A stretch of 64,000 nucleotides of DNA, from the NCBI GenBank assembly GCA_965237625.1, contig CBDEGD010000026.1, positions 83,950 to 147,949 on the forward strand, read 5' to 3'. The first letter of the stretch is position 1, and every line of letters begins with the position of its first letter. The notes beneath the pieces are model-generated. The model had not been told where the DNA came from. It was given only the letters and a program-made list of their open reading frames with translations, and did no database searches. Position numbers and translations under genes: made by a program. The DNA comes from JABDIP01 sp965237625. Lineage in GTDB: Bacteria > Pseudomonadota > Alphaproteobacteria > DSM-16000 > Inquilinaceae. Of this stretch, positions 8,705-17,267 are shown in pieces.

Positions 8705-9150
8705 TGGGAAGTGCCCTCGCCGCGCCATTCGCCGCTGGCCTTCAGCGCGTCGGCGACCTCGCGGGGCATATAGGTCTCGTCATGCTTGGCCAGCACGTCG
8801 CTGGCCACGAAGACGCCATCGGCGCGCAGCCGGCCCTCAGCGATCACGCCCTGACCCTCGCGGAACAGATCCGGCAGGATGCCGCTGAACACCACCGGCA
8901 CCGTGTTGGCCAGATCGGTGACTGTAAATCCCACGGTGACGCCGTTGGGCAGGCGCTCGAAACTCTCCTCGGCGACCAGCCCGCCCAGCCGGAAGCGCTG
9001 CTCGGCGCCCAGAGACCGGCCCTGCAAATCCGACGGGCTGTAGAAGAACAGCAGATTGTCCTGAAAGGCGGTCAGGGTCAGGGCGGCGGCGACGCCAAGC
9101 CCGGTCAGCGACAGCATCAGCAGGTAGAGACGCCGCTTCTTGCGGGTCAT
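8701..9150 (-). CDS. ccmE: Haem chaperone CcmE (CycJ)
   Basis: Membrane-anchored periplasmic protein that covalently carries haem from CcmC to CcmF. An N-terminal basic stretch and one membrane helix precede a beta-barrel domain. The haem-binding motif is present as VLAKHDETYMP, with H123 as the covalent ligand and Y127 nearby. Length 149 is typical. Start and stop overlap ccmD and ccmF by ATGA. Confidence 0.97.
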   Translation of the reverse strand: MTRKKRRLYLLMLSLTGLGVAAALTLTAFQDNLLFFYSPSDLQGRSLGAEQRFRLGGLVAEESFERLPNGVTVGFTVTDLANTVPVVFSGILPDLFREGQGVIAEGRLRADGVFVASDVLAKHDETYMPREVADALKASGEWRGEGTSQ

Positions 9151-9371
9151 CTTAGCACTCCGGGGCTACTCTCCGGCGCGGCGTCGGCCGGCGCTAGGTT
9201 GGCACTGGCGCGCGATCGGCCGCGCGCCTCTTCCAACAGCCGCACCGCCTGTTGCTGGCGTCGCAACCCGCGCAGGGAGGCGACCAGCATGGCGACCATC
9301 ACCAACGTGGCGACGCCATAGGCCGACCAGACGAATCCGGCATAGCCGCCCATTTGCAGGAATTCGCTCAT
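9147..9371 (-). CDS. ccmD: Haem exporter protein CcmD (CycX-like small subunit)
   Basis: A 74-residue single-span protein that helps release holo-CcmE from the CcmABC complex. It starts MSEFLQMGGYAGFVWSAYG, the typical CcmD N-terminus, followed by a membrane helix and a basic coiled tail. It sits between ccmC and ccmE as expected. Confidence 0.93.
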   Translation of the reverse strand: MSEFLQMGGYAGFVWSAYGVATLVMVAMLVASLRGLRRQQQAVRLLEEARGRSRASANLAPADAAPESSPGVLR

Positions 9372-9381
9372 TGCCCGGCCC

Positions 9382-10101
9382 TCATTGTCCGGCCCGGGCT
9401 AGCTGCATGACCTGGACCCGTCGGTTCAGGATCTCGGCCCGGGTGCGGACCAGCGCCAGGGTCACGAAGTAGGCGGTGAAGGCCGCCCACATGATCAGCA
9501 GCGGCGTCAGGATGCTCGGGTCGAGGGCCGGTGCGTCCAGACGGCTGACCGAGGCCGGCTGATGCAGCGTGTTCCACCAATCGACGGAGAATTTGATGAT
9601 CGGCACGTTGACCGATCCGATCAGCACCAGGATGGCGCCCGCCTTCAATCCACGTCCCGGGTCATCGAAGGCGTTCACCAGGGCAATATAACCCAGATAC
9701 AGGAATAACAGGATCAGCACGCTGGTCAGCCTGGCGTCCCATACCCACCAGGTGCCCCACATCGGCTCGCCCCACAGGCTGCCGCTGATCAGGCAGATCG
9801 CGGTGAAGCCGGCGCCGATCGGGGCGACCGCCTTGCAGAACAGCTCCGCCAGCGGATGCCGCCAGACCAGCCCGACAATGCTGGCCACGGTCATGTTGCC
9901 GTAGATGAACAGCGCCATCCAGGCGGAGGGCACATGGACATACATGATCCGCACCGTGTCGCCCTGCTGATAGTCGGCCGGCGAGGCGACCAGACCGTAA
10001 TACAGGCCGGCGGCCAGCAGGATGACGGTCAGGCCCGCGCTCCAGGGCAGGATCGCGGCGCTGATCCGCTGAAAGCGGGCGGGGTTGGCGAAGCGGTGCA
10101 T
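9382..10101 (-). CDS. ccmC: Haem exporter permease CcmC (CycZ)
   Basis: Six-helix inner-membrane protein that attaches haem to CcmE. The tryptophan-rich motif MWGTWWVWDARLTSVL and the conserved IMYVHVPSAWMALFIY segment are present. At 239 residues it is full length. It is normally preceded directly by ccmB; here about 775 bases containing an unrelated minus-strand gene intervene. Confidence 0.96.
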   Translation of the reverse strand: MHRFANPARFQRISAAILPWSAGLTVILLAAGLYYGLVASPADYQQGDTVRIMYVHVPSAWMALFIYGNMTVASIVGLVWRHPLAELFCKAVAPIGAGFTAICLISGSLWGEPMWGTWWVWDARLTSVLILLFLYLGYIALVNAFDDPGRGLKAGAILVLIGSVNVPIIKFSVDWWNTLHQPASVSRLDAPALDPSILTPLLIMWAAFTAYFVTLALVRTRAEILNRRVQVMQLARAGQ

Positions 10102-10251
10102 ATCAGGCGGTTAGATAGTCCATCCGGCCGATCTATTCCATGACGATGGCGCCGTGATGGCTACACGCGAGGTAAAAAGATCGTTTGATGACCTGAGCGG
10201 ATGTGACCTGCGCCAGGAATGTCCGTCCGGACCAGCCCAAAATGCGGTGCG

Positions 10252-10659
10252 TCAGGGGCCGGTAACGGGCCCCGATGGCGTGAACATTTCTCCCTTGTAG
10301 TCCCTGTAGGTGAAGGGCGCGATCGGAAATTCCAGATCCGGATTGAGACCGTTGAAATACCGATTGGCTGCACAGAATTCGCCCTTGGGCAACCAGCCAA
10401 GGCGGTTGGGCGCCGGTGGAGACCAGCCCTTTGGCCAAGCCATGATGACCTGCCAATTGTCGAAACTGTAGACCAGATGCTTGAAATTTGCGCTGGCGCC
10501 GCTGCTCGTGAATAAGTGTGCGACACTCCGAAAACTCCATCTGGTTGTCGAATTCTGGCAATCAAGGGCGTCGTCCAAATGGCAATCGACGAGAAGGATA
10601 TTGCGCATCTCAGACTTGGTAACGGAGACGACTAGCTCCTCATAGTCAATCAAGGGCAT
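10252..10659 (-). CDS. Hypothetical protein inserted between ccmB and ccmC
   Basis: A 135-residue protein I do not recognise. It is soluble and rich in aromatic residues (SFDNWQVIMAWPKGW, GEFCAANRYFNG). AGAGG eight bases before the ATG supports the start. No signal peptide or membrane helix is evident. It has the direction of the ccm operon but interrupts the usual ccmB-ccmC junction, and the 200 bases upstream are AT-rich, unlike the operon. It may be a transferred gene with its own promoter. Confidence 0.6.
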   Translation of the reverse strand: MPLIDYEELVVSVTKSEMRNILLVDCHLDDALDCQNSTTRWSFRSVAHLFTSSGASANFKHLVYSFDNWQVIMAWPKGWSPPAPNRLGWLPKGEFCAANRYFNGLNPDLEFPIAPFTYRDYKGEMFTPSGPVTGP

Positions 10660-10876
10660 CTGGAATACCTCTGAGTTGGATTGTATGAAGCGGTGCGATC
10701 GTGCGCATCGACGGTTATTTTAATACAATTTACATATAATGCCACGTTTAAAGTTGTGAGCGATCTTAGAATTTCTCCCACAAAAAGATGAATTGAGCCC
10801 CATTTCCACGGAGATCACTAGGCGGCGGCGATCGCTTGGCCGATAACGGTCCAGGACTATCGGAATCGGTGTCGTG

Positions 10877-11542
10877 CTAGCCTAGCGCCTGGCGGATCGC
10901 CGCCGCGGCGGCGATCGGGGCCAGCGGCAGGGCGCCCGCCAGGATGCCCGCCAGCAGCAGCAGATGGGGCTTCGCAGAGACGCCGGTCAGGGATGCCTCC
11001 ACCGCCGCCGCGCCGAAGATCAGCACCGGCACGAATAGTGGCAGGACCAGCAGCGACAGTAGCACGCCGCCGCGCCGTGCTCCGAGAGTCAGGGCCGCGC
11101 CCGCCGCGCCGATCAAGCTCAGGCTCGGGGTGCCGAGCGCCAGGCTGGCGACCAGGATCCCGAATCCACTGGCCGGCATGTCCATGAGCAGGGCCAGCAC
11201 CGGGGCCGCGGCGATCAGCGGCAGGCCGGTCACCAGCCAATGCGCCGCCACCTTGGCCAGGGCGCAGGCCTCGAGCGGCAGCGGCGACAGGGCCAGCAGA
11301 TCGAGGCCGCCATCTTCGTAGTCATTGGCGAACAGCCGCTCCAGCGACAGCAATGAGGCGAGCAGCGCCGCCACCCAGATGACCCCGGCGGCGATCCGCG
11401 CCAGCAGGGTGGCCTCGGGCCCGATGGCGAGCGGGAACATCACCACGGTCACCACGAAGAACATCACCGCCGTGGTCGCGTCGGTCCCGGCTCGGAGCGA
11501 CATCTTCAGGTCACGGGCGACAAGCACGGCGAAACGCCTCAT
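10877..11542 (-). CDS. ccmB: Haem exporter permease CcmB (CycW)
   Basis: Integral membrane subunit of the CcmAB transporter that releases haem-loaded CcmE from CcmC. It begins with the typical RDLKMSLRAG segment, followed by hydrophobic helices, and contains NDYEDGGLDLLALSPLPLEA, a CcmB hallmark. At 221 residues it is full length. Its start overlaps the ccmA stop by four bases. Confidence 0.95.
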   Translation of the reverse strand: MRRFAVLVARDLKMSLRAGTDATTAVMFFVVTVVMFPLAIGPEATLLARIAAGVIWVAALLASLLSLERLFANDYEDGGLDLLALSPLPLEACALAKVAAHWLVTGLPLIAAAPVLALLMDMPASGFGILVASLALGTPSLSLIGAAGAALTLGARRGGVLLSLLVLPLFVPVLIFGAAAVEASLTGVSAKPHLLLLAGILAGALPLAPIAAAAAIRQALG

Positions 11543-12201
11543 GACAGCCCCCCGCCCTCGGCGGCCTCAAGAAGATCGGCGGTGGGCGCATAATCGGCGA
11601 CGGACAGGATCTCCGCACCGGACAGCGGCAGATCCGCATGGGTGGCCATCACCGCCATGCCGCCGCCATCGCGATGGCGGGCCACCACCTTGCCCAGCCG
11701 CTCAACGCCATCCGTGTCGAGGGCCACGGTCGGTTCGTCGAGCAGCCATAGCGGCGCGCCGGAAACCAGCAACCGGGCGATCGCCAGCCGCCGCCGCTGT
11801 CCCGAGGACAGATAGCGGCCGGGCAGATCGGCGAGGTCGGCGAGGCCCAGCTCGTCCAGCGCCAGCCCGGCACGCGCCGTCGCCTCGCGCGGATCGGCCA
11901 GGGCCGCCCAGAAAATCAGGTTCTCCCGCGCGCTCAGCGCCGGCTTGATGGCGTCGAGATAGCCGAGATAGGCAAGCCGGGCCGAGATCGGGTCATCGGA
12001 CCCTTCCAGGGGCCTTCCGCCCCAGCTTAGGGCGCCGGTCAGCGGACGGATCAGACCGGCCATCAGCCGCAGCAGGGTCGATTTCCCGCAGCCGTTCGGC
12101 CCGGTCAGCACCAAAGCGCCGCCGGGTTCGATCGCGAAGCCGAGTCCGGCGAACAGCAATCGCGGCCCACGCGCGCAGGCGAGGTCCTTACCGGCAAACA
12201 T
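11539..12201 (-). CDS. ccmA: Haem exporter ATP-binding protein CcmA (CycV)
   Basis: Cytoplasmic ATPase of the CcmAB transporter and first gene of the ccm operon. Walker A GPNGCGKS (34-41), the signature region LSSGQRRRLAIARLL and Walker B PLWLLDEPTVALD are intact. At 220 residues it is the usual compact length. The operon promoter should lie in 12202-12680. Confidence 0.96.
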   Translation of the reverse strand: MFAGKDLACARGPRLLFAGLGFAIEPGGALVLTGPNGCGKSTLLRLMAGLIRPLTGALSWGGRPLEGSDDPISARLAYLGYLDAIKPALSARENLIFWAALADPREATARAGLALDELGLADLADLPGRYLSSGQRRRLAIARLLVSGAPLWLLDEPTVALDTDGVERLGKVVARHRDGGGMAVMATHADLPLSGAEILSVADYAPTADLLEAAEGGGLS

Positions 12202-12680
12202 TGCTGGCGGGCATGGTTTCGCGATTGAGGAAGATGGGTGGGAAACCGGAGTCGAGCATGCCGGCTGCTATAGCACAGCGCGGCGGAAGGCCAAGGAAAA
12301 GCGGGCCAATGCTGTCCCGATCAGGCTCGACGCGGATAAAAAGACGGCCGCCGCGGGGGCGATGCAGCGACCGTCTCGAAGTCCGGTGCCCGGCTGGCGG
12401 AGGCTATGCCGTGGCGCCCGGTTCTCTGGGGAGTTGACGGAGCGCTCGTACGACCCGCCTGGTCCGTAGACCACTTTGTTAAGGATACGTTAAGTTTCGA
12501 TCATGGCGAAACTAAGATCAATTCTTAACCGCTTCAGAAAATTTCCGCCATTGGACAAGTTACCGCACCCTCGATTTTTCCCTCAGAGGAATAGTTTCAT
12601 CTCTAATTGTCGGGGTGTCGGAAGGTCCGGCCTATTGCTTCTTGCCGGCTTCTACCAATGGTGGACAGCCGGCACAGACA
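12202..12680. other. Intergenic region upstream of ccmA with a nested palindrome
   Basis: No credible gene lies in these 479 bases. They should contain the ccm operon promoter. Two inverted repeats share one centre near 12503: AGTTTCG/CGAAACT (12493-12499 and 12507-12513) inside GTTAAG/CTTAAC (12478-12483 and 12524-12529). This could be a regulator site or an RNA hairpin. The rest shows nothing recognisable. Confidence 0.5.
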
Positions 12681-13934
12681 TCAGTCGAATTTGCGAATGT
12701 CGTCGATCACCTTGCCATCATTGGGCAGGCTGCCCGGCGAAACGGTCTCGACGATGCCCCGCAGCTTGGTGACCGATTGCAGGGTATCGGCCAGTGCCGA
12801 GGCCAGCCCGGCGTCAGCCGAGACTGTCTCGACGGTCAGCACCATGCTGTCGCCGCCGCCTTGATTGTCGACCACCAGCCGCGCCTTGCCGGCGGCGGGA
12901 TGGCGCTTCAGGACCTCCGCGATCTGGCCGGGGTGGACGAACATGCCCTTCACCTTGGTGGTCTGGTCGGCGCGTCCCATCCAGCCCTTGATGCGCATAT
13001 TGGTGCGGCCGCAGGGGCTGGGCCCCTCCAGCACCGCCGACAGATCGCCGGTGGCCAAGCGCAACAGCGGGTATTCGCGGGAAAAGCTGGTCACCACCAC
13101 CTCGCCGACCTCGCCCTCGGCCACGGGATCGCCGGTGCCGGGGCGGACGATTTCGACGATCACCCCCTCATCGACGATCAGCCCCTCTCGCCCGGCGCTT
13201 TCATAGGCGACGAGGCCGAGATCGGCGGTGCCGTAGCTCTGGAATACCGCGATGCCGCGCGCGTCGTAGAACGCCCGCTGCGGCGGCAGGTAGGGGCCGC
13301 CGCTGACATGGGCCAGGCTCACCGAGGAACAGTCGAGGTCCAGCGTGTCGGCCTTCTCAAGGATGATCTGGAGAAAGTCCGGCGTGCCCGCATAGGCCGT
13401 CGGGCGGATTTGGGCGATGGCCTGGGCCTGAAGCTCGGTATTGCCGACCCCGGCCGGCACCACCGCACATCCGATGGCATGGGCGCCGGTCTCGAACATC
13501 GCCCCGGCCGGGGTGAAATGATAGGAGAAACAATTGTGCAGCACGTCGCCCGGCCGAAGCCCGGTGGCGTAAAGGGCACGGGCGGTGCGCCAGTAATCGC
13601 GGCCGCCGGGCCCCTTGCCTTCGGGGTCGTAGATCGGCCCGGGCGAGGCGAAGATCCGGTGCAACTCGGCCGGTGCAACCGAAGAGAAACCGCCGAAGGG
13701 TGGCTCGGCGGCCTGTAGCTCCGGAAGATCCGATTTGCGGGTCACTGGCAGCGCTGCCAGGGTTGCCCGGCTGGTCACCTCCGCCGGCTCGACATCGCCC
13801 AGCAATGCCGCATAGGCCGGCGCCCGGCGCTTCGCCAGCGCCACCTGTTCCGGCAGTGCCGCCATCAGCGCCGCTTCCCGCACCTCCGGGTCGCGGGTTT
13901 CCAGCGCATCGTAGAAGCCTTCGGTGGCGGTCAT
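12681..13934 (-). CDS. PaaK-like acyl-CoA ligase (phenylacetate-CoA ligase family)
   Basis: ANL-superfamily adenylate-forming enzyme expected to convert an aromatic or related acid to its CoA thioester. QSYGTADLGLVAYES (AMP-binding A5-like), LLRLATGDLSAVLEG and MGRADQTTKVKGMFVHPGQI (hinge and C-terminal domain) match the PaaK branch. The usual P-loop is relaxed (IFASPGPIYDP), as in several transporter-linked members. At 417 residues it is full length. It lies just past the liv-type importer, with creD between, and the importer likely supplies its substrate. The exact acid is unknown. Confidence 0.82.
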   Translation of the reverse strand: MTATEGFYDALETRDPEVREAALMAALPEQVALAKRRAPAYAALLGDVEPAEVTSRATLAALPVTRKSDLPELQAAEPPFGGFSSVAPAELHRIFASPGPIYDPEGKGPGGRDYWRTARALYATGLRPGDVLHNCFSYHFTPAGAMFETGAHAIGCAVVPAGVGNTELQAQAIAQIRPTAYAGTPDFLQIILEKADTLDLDCSSVSLAHVSGGPYLPPQRAFYDARGIAVFQSYGTADLGLVAYESAGREGLIVDEGVIVEIVRPGTGDPVAEGEVGEVVVTSFSREYPLLRLATGDLSAVLEGPSPCGRTNMRIKGWMGRADQTTKVKGMFVHPGQIAEVLKRHPAAGKARLVVDNQGGGDSMVLTVETVSADAGLASALADTLQSVTKLRGIVETVSPGSLPNDGKVIDDIRKFD

Positions 13935-14019
13935 GCGGGCGGCTCCCCCTGCGGTTTTCGATTGCCTCCTGGATACCGCAACGGCTCCGCCGCCGCCAGC
14001 GCAGCGGCGGGGTAATGCG

Positions 14020-15444
14020 CTAGCTGCCCACGGTAACTCCGGCAGAGGCCGGCCGCTTGATCGCGTACCAGTCGATGTTGCGGGTCACATACATCACCGC
14101 GCCCAGGGCCGCGAACAGGGCGACCGAGCCGAACAGCAGGGCGAAATCCTCCATCCCCATCAGCACGAACAGCCCGCCATAAAGCGCCGCCAGCAGGGCG
14201 CCGATGGCGGCGCTGCGTTTCGCCGAGGCCAGCACCTTGGCGGTGTAGAGCACGATCTGCCCGACCACCGCGGCGGCCCCGATCCCATAGGCCGCCGCGA
14301 AACCCAGATGCTCCGCCACCGAAATCAGCAGCAGGTAGAACAGGCAGAGCGACATGCCGACCAGCCCGTACTGGAAGACATGGATGCGCAGGCCGGCGAC
14401 GGTCTCGAACAGAAAGAACACCGCGAAGGTGAAGATGATGAACAGCACGCCATGCTTGGCGGAACGCTCCGATTGCAGATAGGCGCTGACCGGCTGGACG
14501 AAACGCACGCCGAAGCCGGAACCCCGGATCGCCGGCAGGATGTCGTTTTCCTTGGCGCCGTCCCAATGCTGCGGGTAGGCCCGGCCGTAGTAAGAGACGG
14601 TCCACTCGGCGTCGAACCCCTCCTCTGTCACCTCATGCCGGTCCGGCAGGAAGGCGCCGGCGAAGCTCGGATCCTGCCAGTTCGACCGGATCGACACATG
14701 GGTTTCCCGGCCCAGCGGCGCGACATCCAGGCTGTCGCTGCCGTTCAGGGTCAGCCGGGTCTCGAATGGGATTGCCCGGGCGCCGGCTGTCGCCAGACCT
14801 GGAACGGCAGCGCTCATCCGGCCGTTGATCAGATTTCCCAGGGCCGTGGCGCCCGGTGTCAGCGGCAGGGATTGCCCGTTCCAGTCGATGGTGACCAGCC
14901 CGTCGATGCTGCGCAGATCGTTGGCGCCGACGATCACCTGGGCCTGGTCCCAGAGGATCTCGGCGTCATCCGGTATCCAATCGGCGGTGGGCGGCAGGAC
15001 GAATTCGCCGCTCAGCAGGATGTCCGAGGTGTAGACAACCGCCTCGAAGATGCCCCGGCGGCGGATCTCGGAGCGGACATCCGCCCCGACATCATAACGG
15101 TCCGGCAGGAAAAACGCCGTCCGGTCGCGGTGGCGCACCTCGTCGCGCGCATTGGTGAAAGTCTCCCGATAGGGAACCATCAGGATCGGACCCAGCACGG
15201 TCTGCCGATTGCCCCAGATCTGACCGATCTCCTCGATGACGGATTGCTGGCGGTAGTGCCGTTCCTGGATGGTGCCGCGCACCATCGCCAGCGGCAGAAG
15301 GAAGGCGATCACCATGGCCAGGATCAGCATCACCTTCAGCACCGGCGCGCCGCTGGAGGATGTAAGCCCGGCCGGCCAGGCTGACGGCGGTGTTTTTGTT
15401 TTGGGTGGTGTGGATTGCGACGGGTTGGAATCGGTTTCGCTCAT
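14020..15444 (-). CDS. creD: Inner-membrane protein CreD
   Basis: CreD family membrane protein (PF06123), in enterobacteria a member of the CreBC regulon linked to envelope integrity and colicin tolerance. The ATG at 15444 is chosen because GGGGGAG lies upstream; the frame is open to 15564. One N-terminal helix (KVMLILAMVIAFLLPLAMV) precedes a large periplasmic domain with RRGIFEAVVYTSDILLSGEF and HWDGAKENDILPAI, then five C-terminal helices. At 474 residues it is full length. No creBC genes are nearby. Confidence 0.9.
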   Translation of the reverse strand: MSETDSNPSQSTPPKTKTPPSAWPAGLTSSSGAPVLKVMLILAMVIAFLLPLAMVRGTIQERHYRQQSVIEEIGQIWGNRQTVLGPILMVPYRETFTNARDEVRHRDRTAFFLPDRYDVGADVRSEIRRRGIFEAVVYTSDILLSGEFVLPPTADWIPDDAEILWDQAQVIVGANDLRSIDGLVTIDWNGQSLPLTPGATALGNLINGRMSAAVPGLATAGARAIPFETRLTLNGSDSLDVAPLGRETHVSIRSNWQDPSFAGAFLPDRHEVTEEGFDAEWTVSYYGRAYPQHWDGAKENDILPAIRGSGFGVRFVQPVSAYLQSERSAKHGVLFIIFTFAVFFLFETVAGLRIHVFQYGLVGMSLCLFYLLLISVAEHLGFAAAYGIGAAAVVGQIVLYTAKVLASAKRSAAIGALLAALYGGLFVLMGMEDFALLFGSVALFAALGAVMYVTRNIDWYAIKRPASAGVTVGS

Positions 15445-15681
15445 CGTGGCTCCCCCTACCGACCGCCTTCTTGGCCGGCCCAATGCCGGCGGCGGTGATG
15501 CGGATGCAGGGATAGGCGGGCATTGCGACCCTCGCGGGCTGCAATTGCGGAACCACCGCGGCAATGCCGGGCGGTTTCGGACACAGTTGTTACCGGAATT
15601 GGCTACCAGGACTGATAGCGGCGGCCGTCCGGATCATCACAGGGACGATGTCAGCGCGCTCCCGAACGCCGTCTACCTAGT

Positions 15682-15772
15682 CGTCATTCCCGCGAAGGCG
15701 GGAATCCAGATATCACTTAGTCGAAGGCTTCGCGATCTGGATCGCTGGATTCCCGCCTTCGCGGGAATGACG
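15682..15772. repeat. Perfect 28-bp inverted repeat element
   Basis: Arms at 15682-15709 and 15745-15772 are exact reverse complements around a 35-base spacer. Each arm itself contains a small hairpin (ATTCCCGCGAAGGCGGGAAT). Elements of this appearance are widespread intergenic palindromes in proteobacteria. It lies in the 380-base gap between creD and the VOC gene, which otherwise holds only the creD ribosome-binding site, and may serve as a transcript-end hairpin. Confidence 0.85.
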
Positions 15773-15824
15773 ATAGTGGGGTGTCGGAATGACGGAAGGA
15801 GAAATGGGAAGCCGAGCGCCCTGC

Positions 15825-16196
15825 TCAGGACTCCCATTCCGTGGCGTCGCCAGGGAAATCCGCCCTTTGCGGCCGGACAACGCAGAAACGGTGGCCGGTT
15901 GGGGCTTCCATGACCACCCAGCGCCTCACGTCGCTGATGCGCCTGGCGCCGAGCTTTTCCAGTCGGGCGACTTCGGCCTCCAGATCGTCGGTCTCGATGT
16001 CGAGATGCACCCGGCTGGGATGGTTGACCTTTTGCAGCAGCACTTTGGGCTCGCCATCCGGGCCGTCCAGCACCGTGTACTGGTTGTCTGTCTTGTCGAC
16101 CCCACGATCAAGGGCGGCGCTCCAAAAGGCGTTTGCGTCTTCCAGATCATCGGCCTGGCAATCGATCACCAATACCCCAAGGCGGCTCTTGTGCAT
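15825..16196 (-). CDS. VOC-superfamily (glyoxalase/bleomycin-resistance-like) protein
   Basis: A 123-residue single VOC module pair. The start KSRLGVLVIDCQADDLEDAN, the segment VHLDIETDDLEAEVARLEKL and the end WVVMEAPTGHRFCVVRPQ follow the beta-alpha-beta-beta-beta repeat of the family. The first metal-ligand position seems to be D rather than H, so metal use is uncertain. It follows livF closely. The substrate cannot be told from the sequence. Confidence 0.82.
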   Translation of the reverse strand: MHKSRLGVLVIDCQADDLEDANAFWSAALDRGVDKTDNQYTVLDGPDGEPKVLLQKVNHPSRVHLDIETDDLEAEVARLEKLGARRISDVRRWVVMEAPTGHRFCVVRPQRADFPGDATEWES

Positions 16197-16216
16197 TTCC
16201 GGCTCCGTCTTGGCTG

Positions 16217-17062
16217 CTAAAGCCAGCGCTTGCGGCGCTTGTAGAATTTGACGTCGCGATAGCTGCGGCGGCCGGCGGTGCCCAGGCCGAGATAGAATTC
16301 CTTCACGTCCTCATTGGCGCGCAGGGTCTCCGCATCGCCGTCCAGCACCACCCGTCCATTCTCAAGGATGTAGCCGTAGGACGCGTATTTCAGGGCGATG
16401 TTGGTGTTCTGCTCGGCCAGCAGCAAGGTCACGCCCTCGCGCCGGTTGAGCTGGTGGACGATCTCGAAGATCTCCTCCACCAGCTGCGGAGCCAACCCCA
16501 TGGAGGGCTCGTCCAGCAGGATCATGCGTGGTTGGGACATCAGCGCCCGGCCGATCGCCGTCATCTGCTGCTCGCCGCCGGAGGTATAGCCAGCCTGGCT
16601 GGTGCGTCGTTCCTTCAGGCGGGGGAAGTATGCGTAGACTTTCTCCAGCGCATCGGCGATGGCCTGTCGCCCATCCCGGCGGGTATAGGCGCCGGTCAGA
16701 AGGTTCTCCTCGACCGTCAGATGCTCGAAGCAGTGGCGGCCCTCCATCACCTGGATGACGCCGCGGGTCACCAGATCGTTGGGTGTCAGGTGGTCGACCC
16801 GCTCCCCCTCGAACGACACCGATCCTTTGGTCACCTCGCCGCGTTCGGCCTTCAGCAGGTTCGAGATCGCCTTCAATGTGGTCGACTTGCCCGCGCCATT
16901 GGCGCCCAGCAACGCCACCACGCCCCCGGTCGGCACGTCGAGCGAGACGCCCTTCAGCACCAGGATCACGTGGTCGTAGATGACCTCGATATTGTTGACG
17001 CTGAGCATCGCGGCGGTGGCGGTGGTGGCCGCTCCGCCGGGTTCGGGAGTTGGGTCAGGCAT
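16217..17062 (-). CDS. livF: Branched-chain/carboxylate ABC transporter ATPase LivF
   Basis: Second ATPase of a Liv-type importer. Walker A GANGAGKST, the signature TSGGEQQMTAIGRALM and Walker B MILLDEPSMGLAPQ are intact, and LAEQNTNIALKYASYGYIL is typical of LivF. The start at 17062 (MPDPTPEPG) is a choice between this and an ATG at 17008; neither has a good ribosome-binding site, and the frame continues upstream into a repeat. About 281 residues, slightly longer than canonical LivF because of the N- and C-terminal tails. Confidence 0.9.
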   Translation of the reverse strand: MPDPTPEPGGAATTATAAMLSVNNIEVIYDHVILVLKGVSLDVPTGGVVALLGANGAGKSTTLKAISNLLKAERGEVTKGSVSFEGERVDHLTPNDLVTRGVIQVMEGRHCFEHLTVEENLLTGAYTRRDGRQAIADALEKVYAYFPRLKERRTSQAGYTSGGEQQMTAIGRALMSQPRMILLDEPSMGLAPQLVEEIFEIVHQLNRREGVTLLLAEQNTNIALKYASYGYILENGRVVLDGDAETLRANEDVKEFYLGLGTAGRRSYRDVKFYKRRKRWL

Positions 17063-17098
17063 TGGGCGCGGCTGGTGTTGGCGGAGGGTCAGCGCTTG

Positions 17099-17235
17099 CC
17101 CCCTCACCCTCCCAAGGCTTCGCCTCGGGTCCCTCCCTCTCCCCAAGGAGAGGGAAATCACGCGCCGGCCCGCCAAGTCCCTCTCCTCGGGGAGAGGGAG
17201 GGACCCGTCGCGCCAGCGATGGGAGGGTGAGGGGG
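17099..17235. repeat. REP-like element with 15-bp terminal inverted repeats (copy 1)
   Basis: CCCCCTCACCCTCCC at 17099-17113 and its exact complement at 17221-17235 bound a 137-bp element whose interior has CCCTCTCC/GGAGAGGG hairpins. The same ends occur at 20955-21094 and 26334-26376, and related forms at 3790-3956 and 19815-19975. It sits in the livF-binding protein gap of the transporter operon. Confidence 0.9.
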
Positions 17236-17267
17236 AGCACGGTCTCTCGGTTTGTCAGCCTTTCCCG

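Noticed and set aside
7208..8773. A plus-strand open frame of 521 codons
   Set aside because: It lies antisense to ccmF and is full of Gln, His and Arg repeats; ccmF is certain.
10102..10130. A GTTAGAT sequence near 10110 as a possible second attC
   Set aside because: It fits GTTRRRY, but no matching RYYYAAC box or pairing inner boxes lie at the required distance.
12503..12772. An 89-codon plus-strand frame
   Set aside because: It runs into the antisense of the PaaK-like gene and lacks a ribosome-binding site.
13924..15384. A plus-strand open frame of 486 codons
   Set aside because: Antisense to creD, whose family match is clear.
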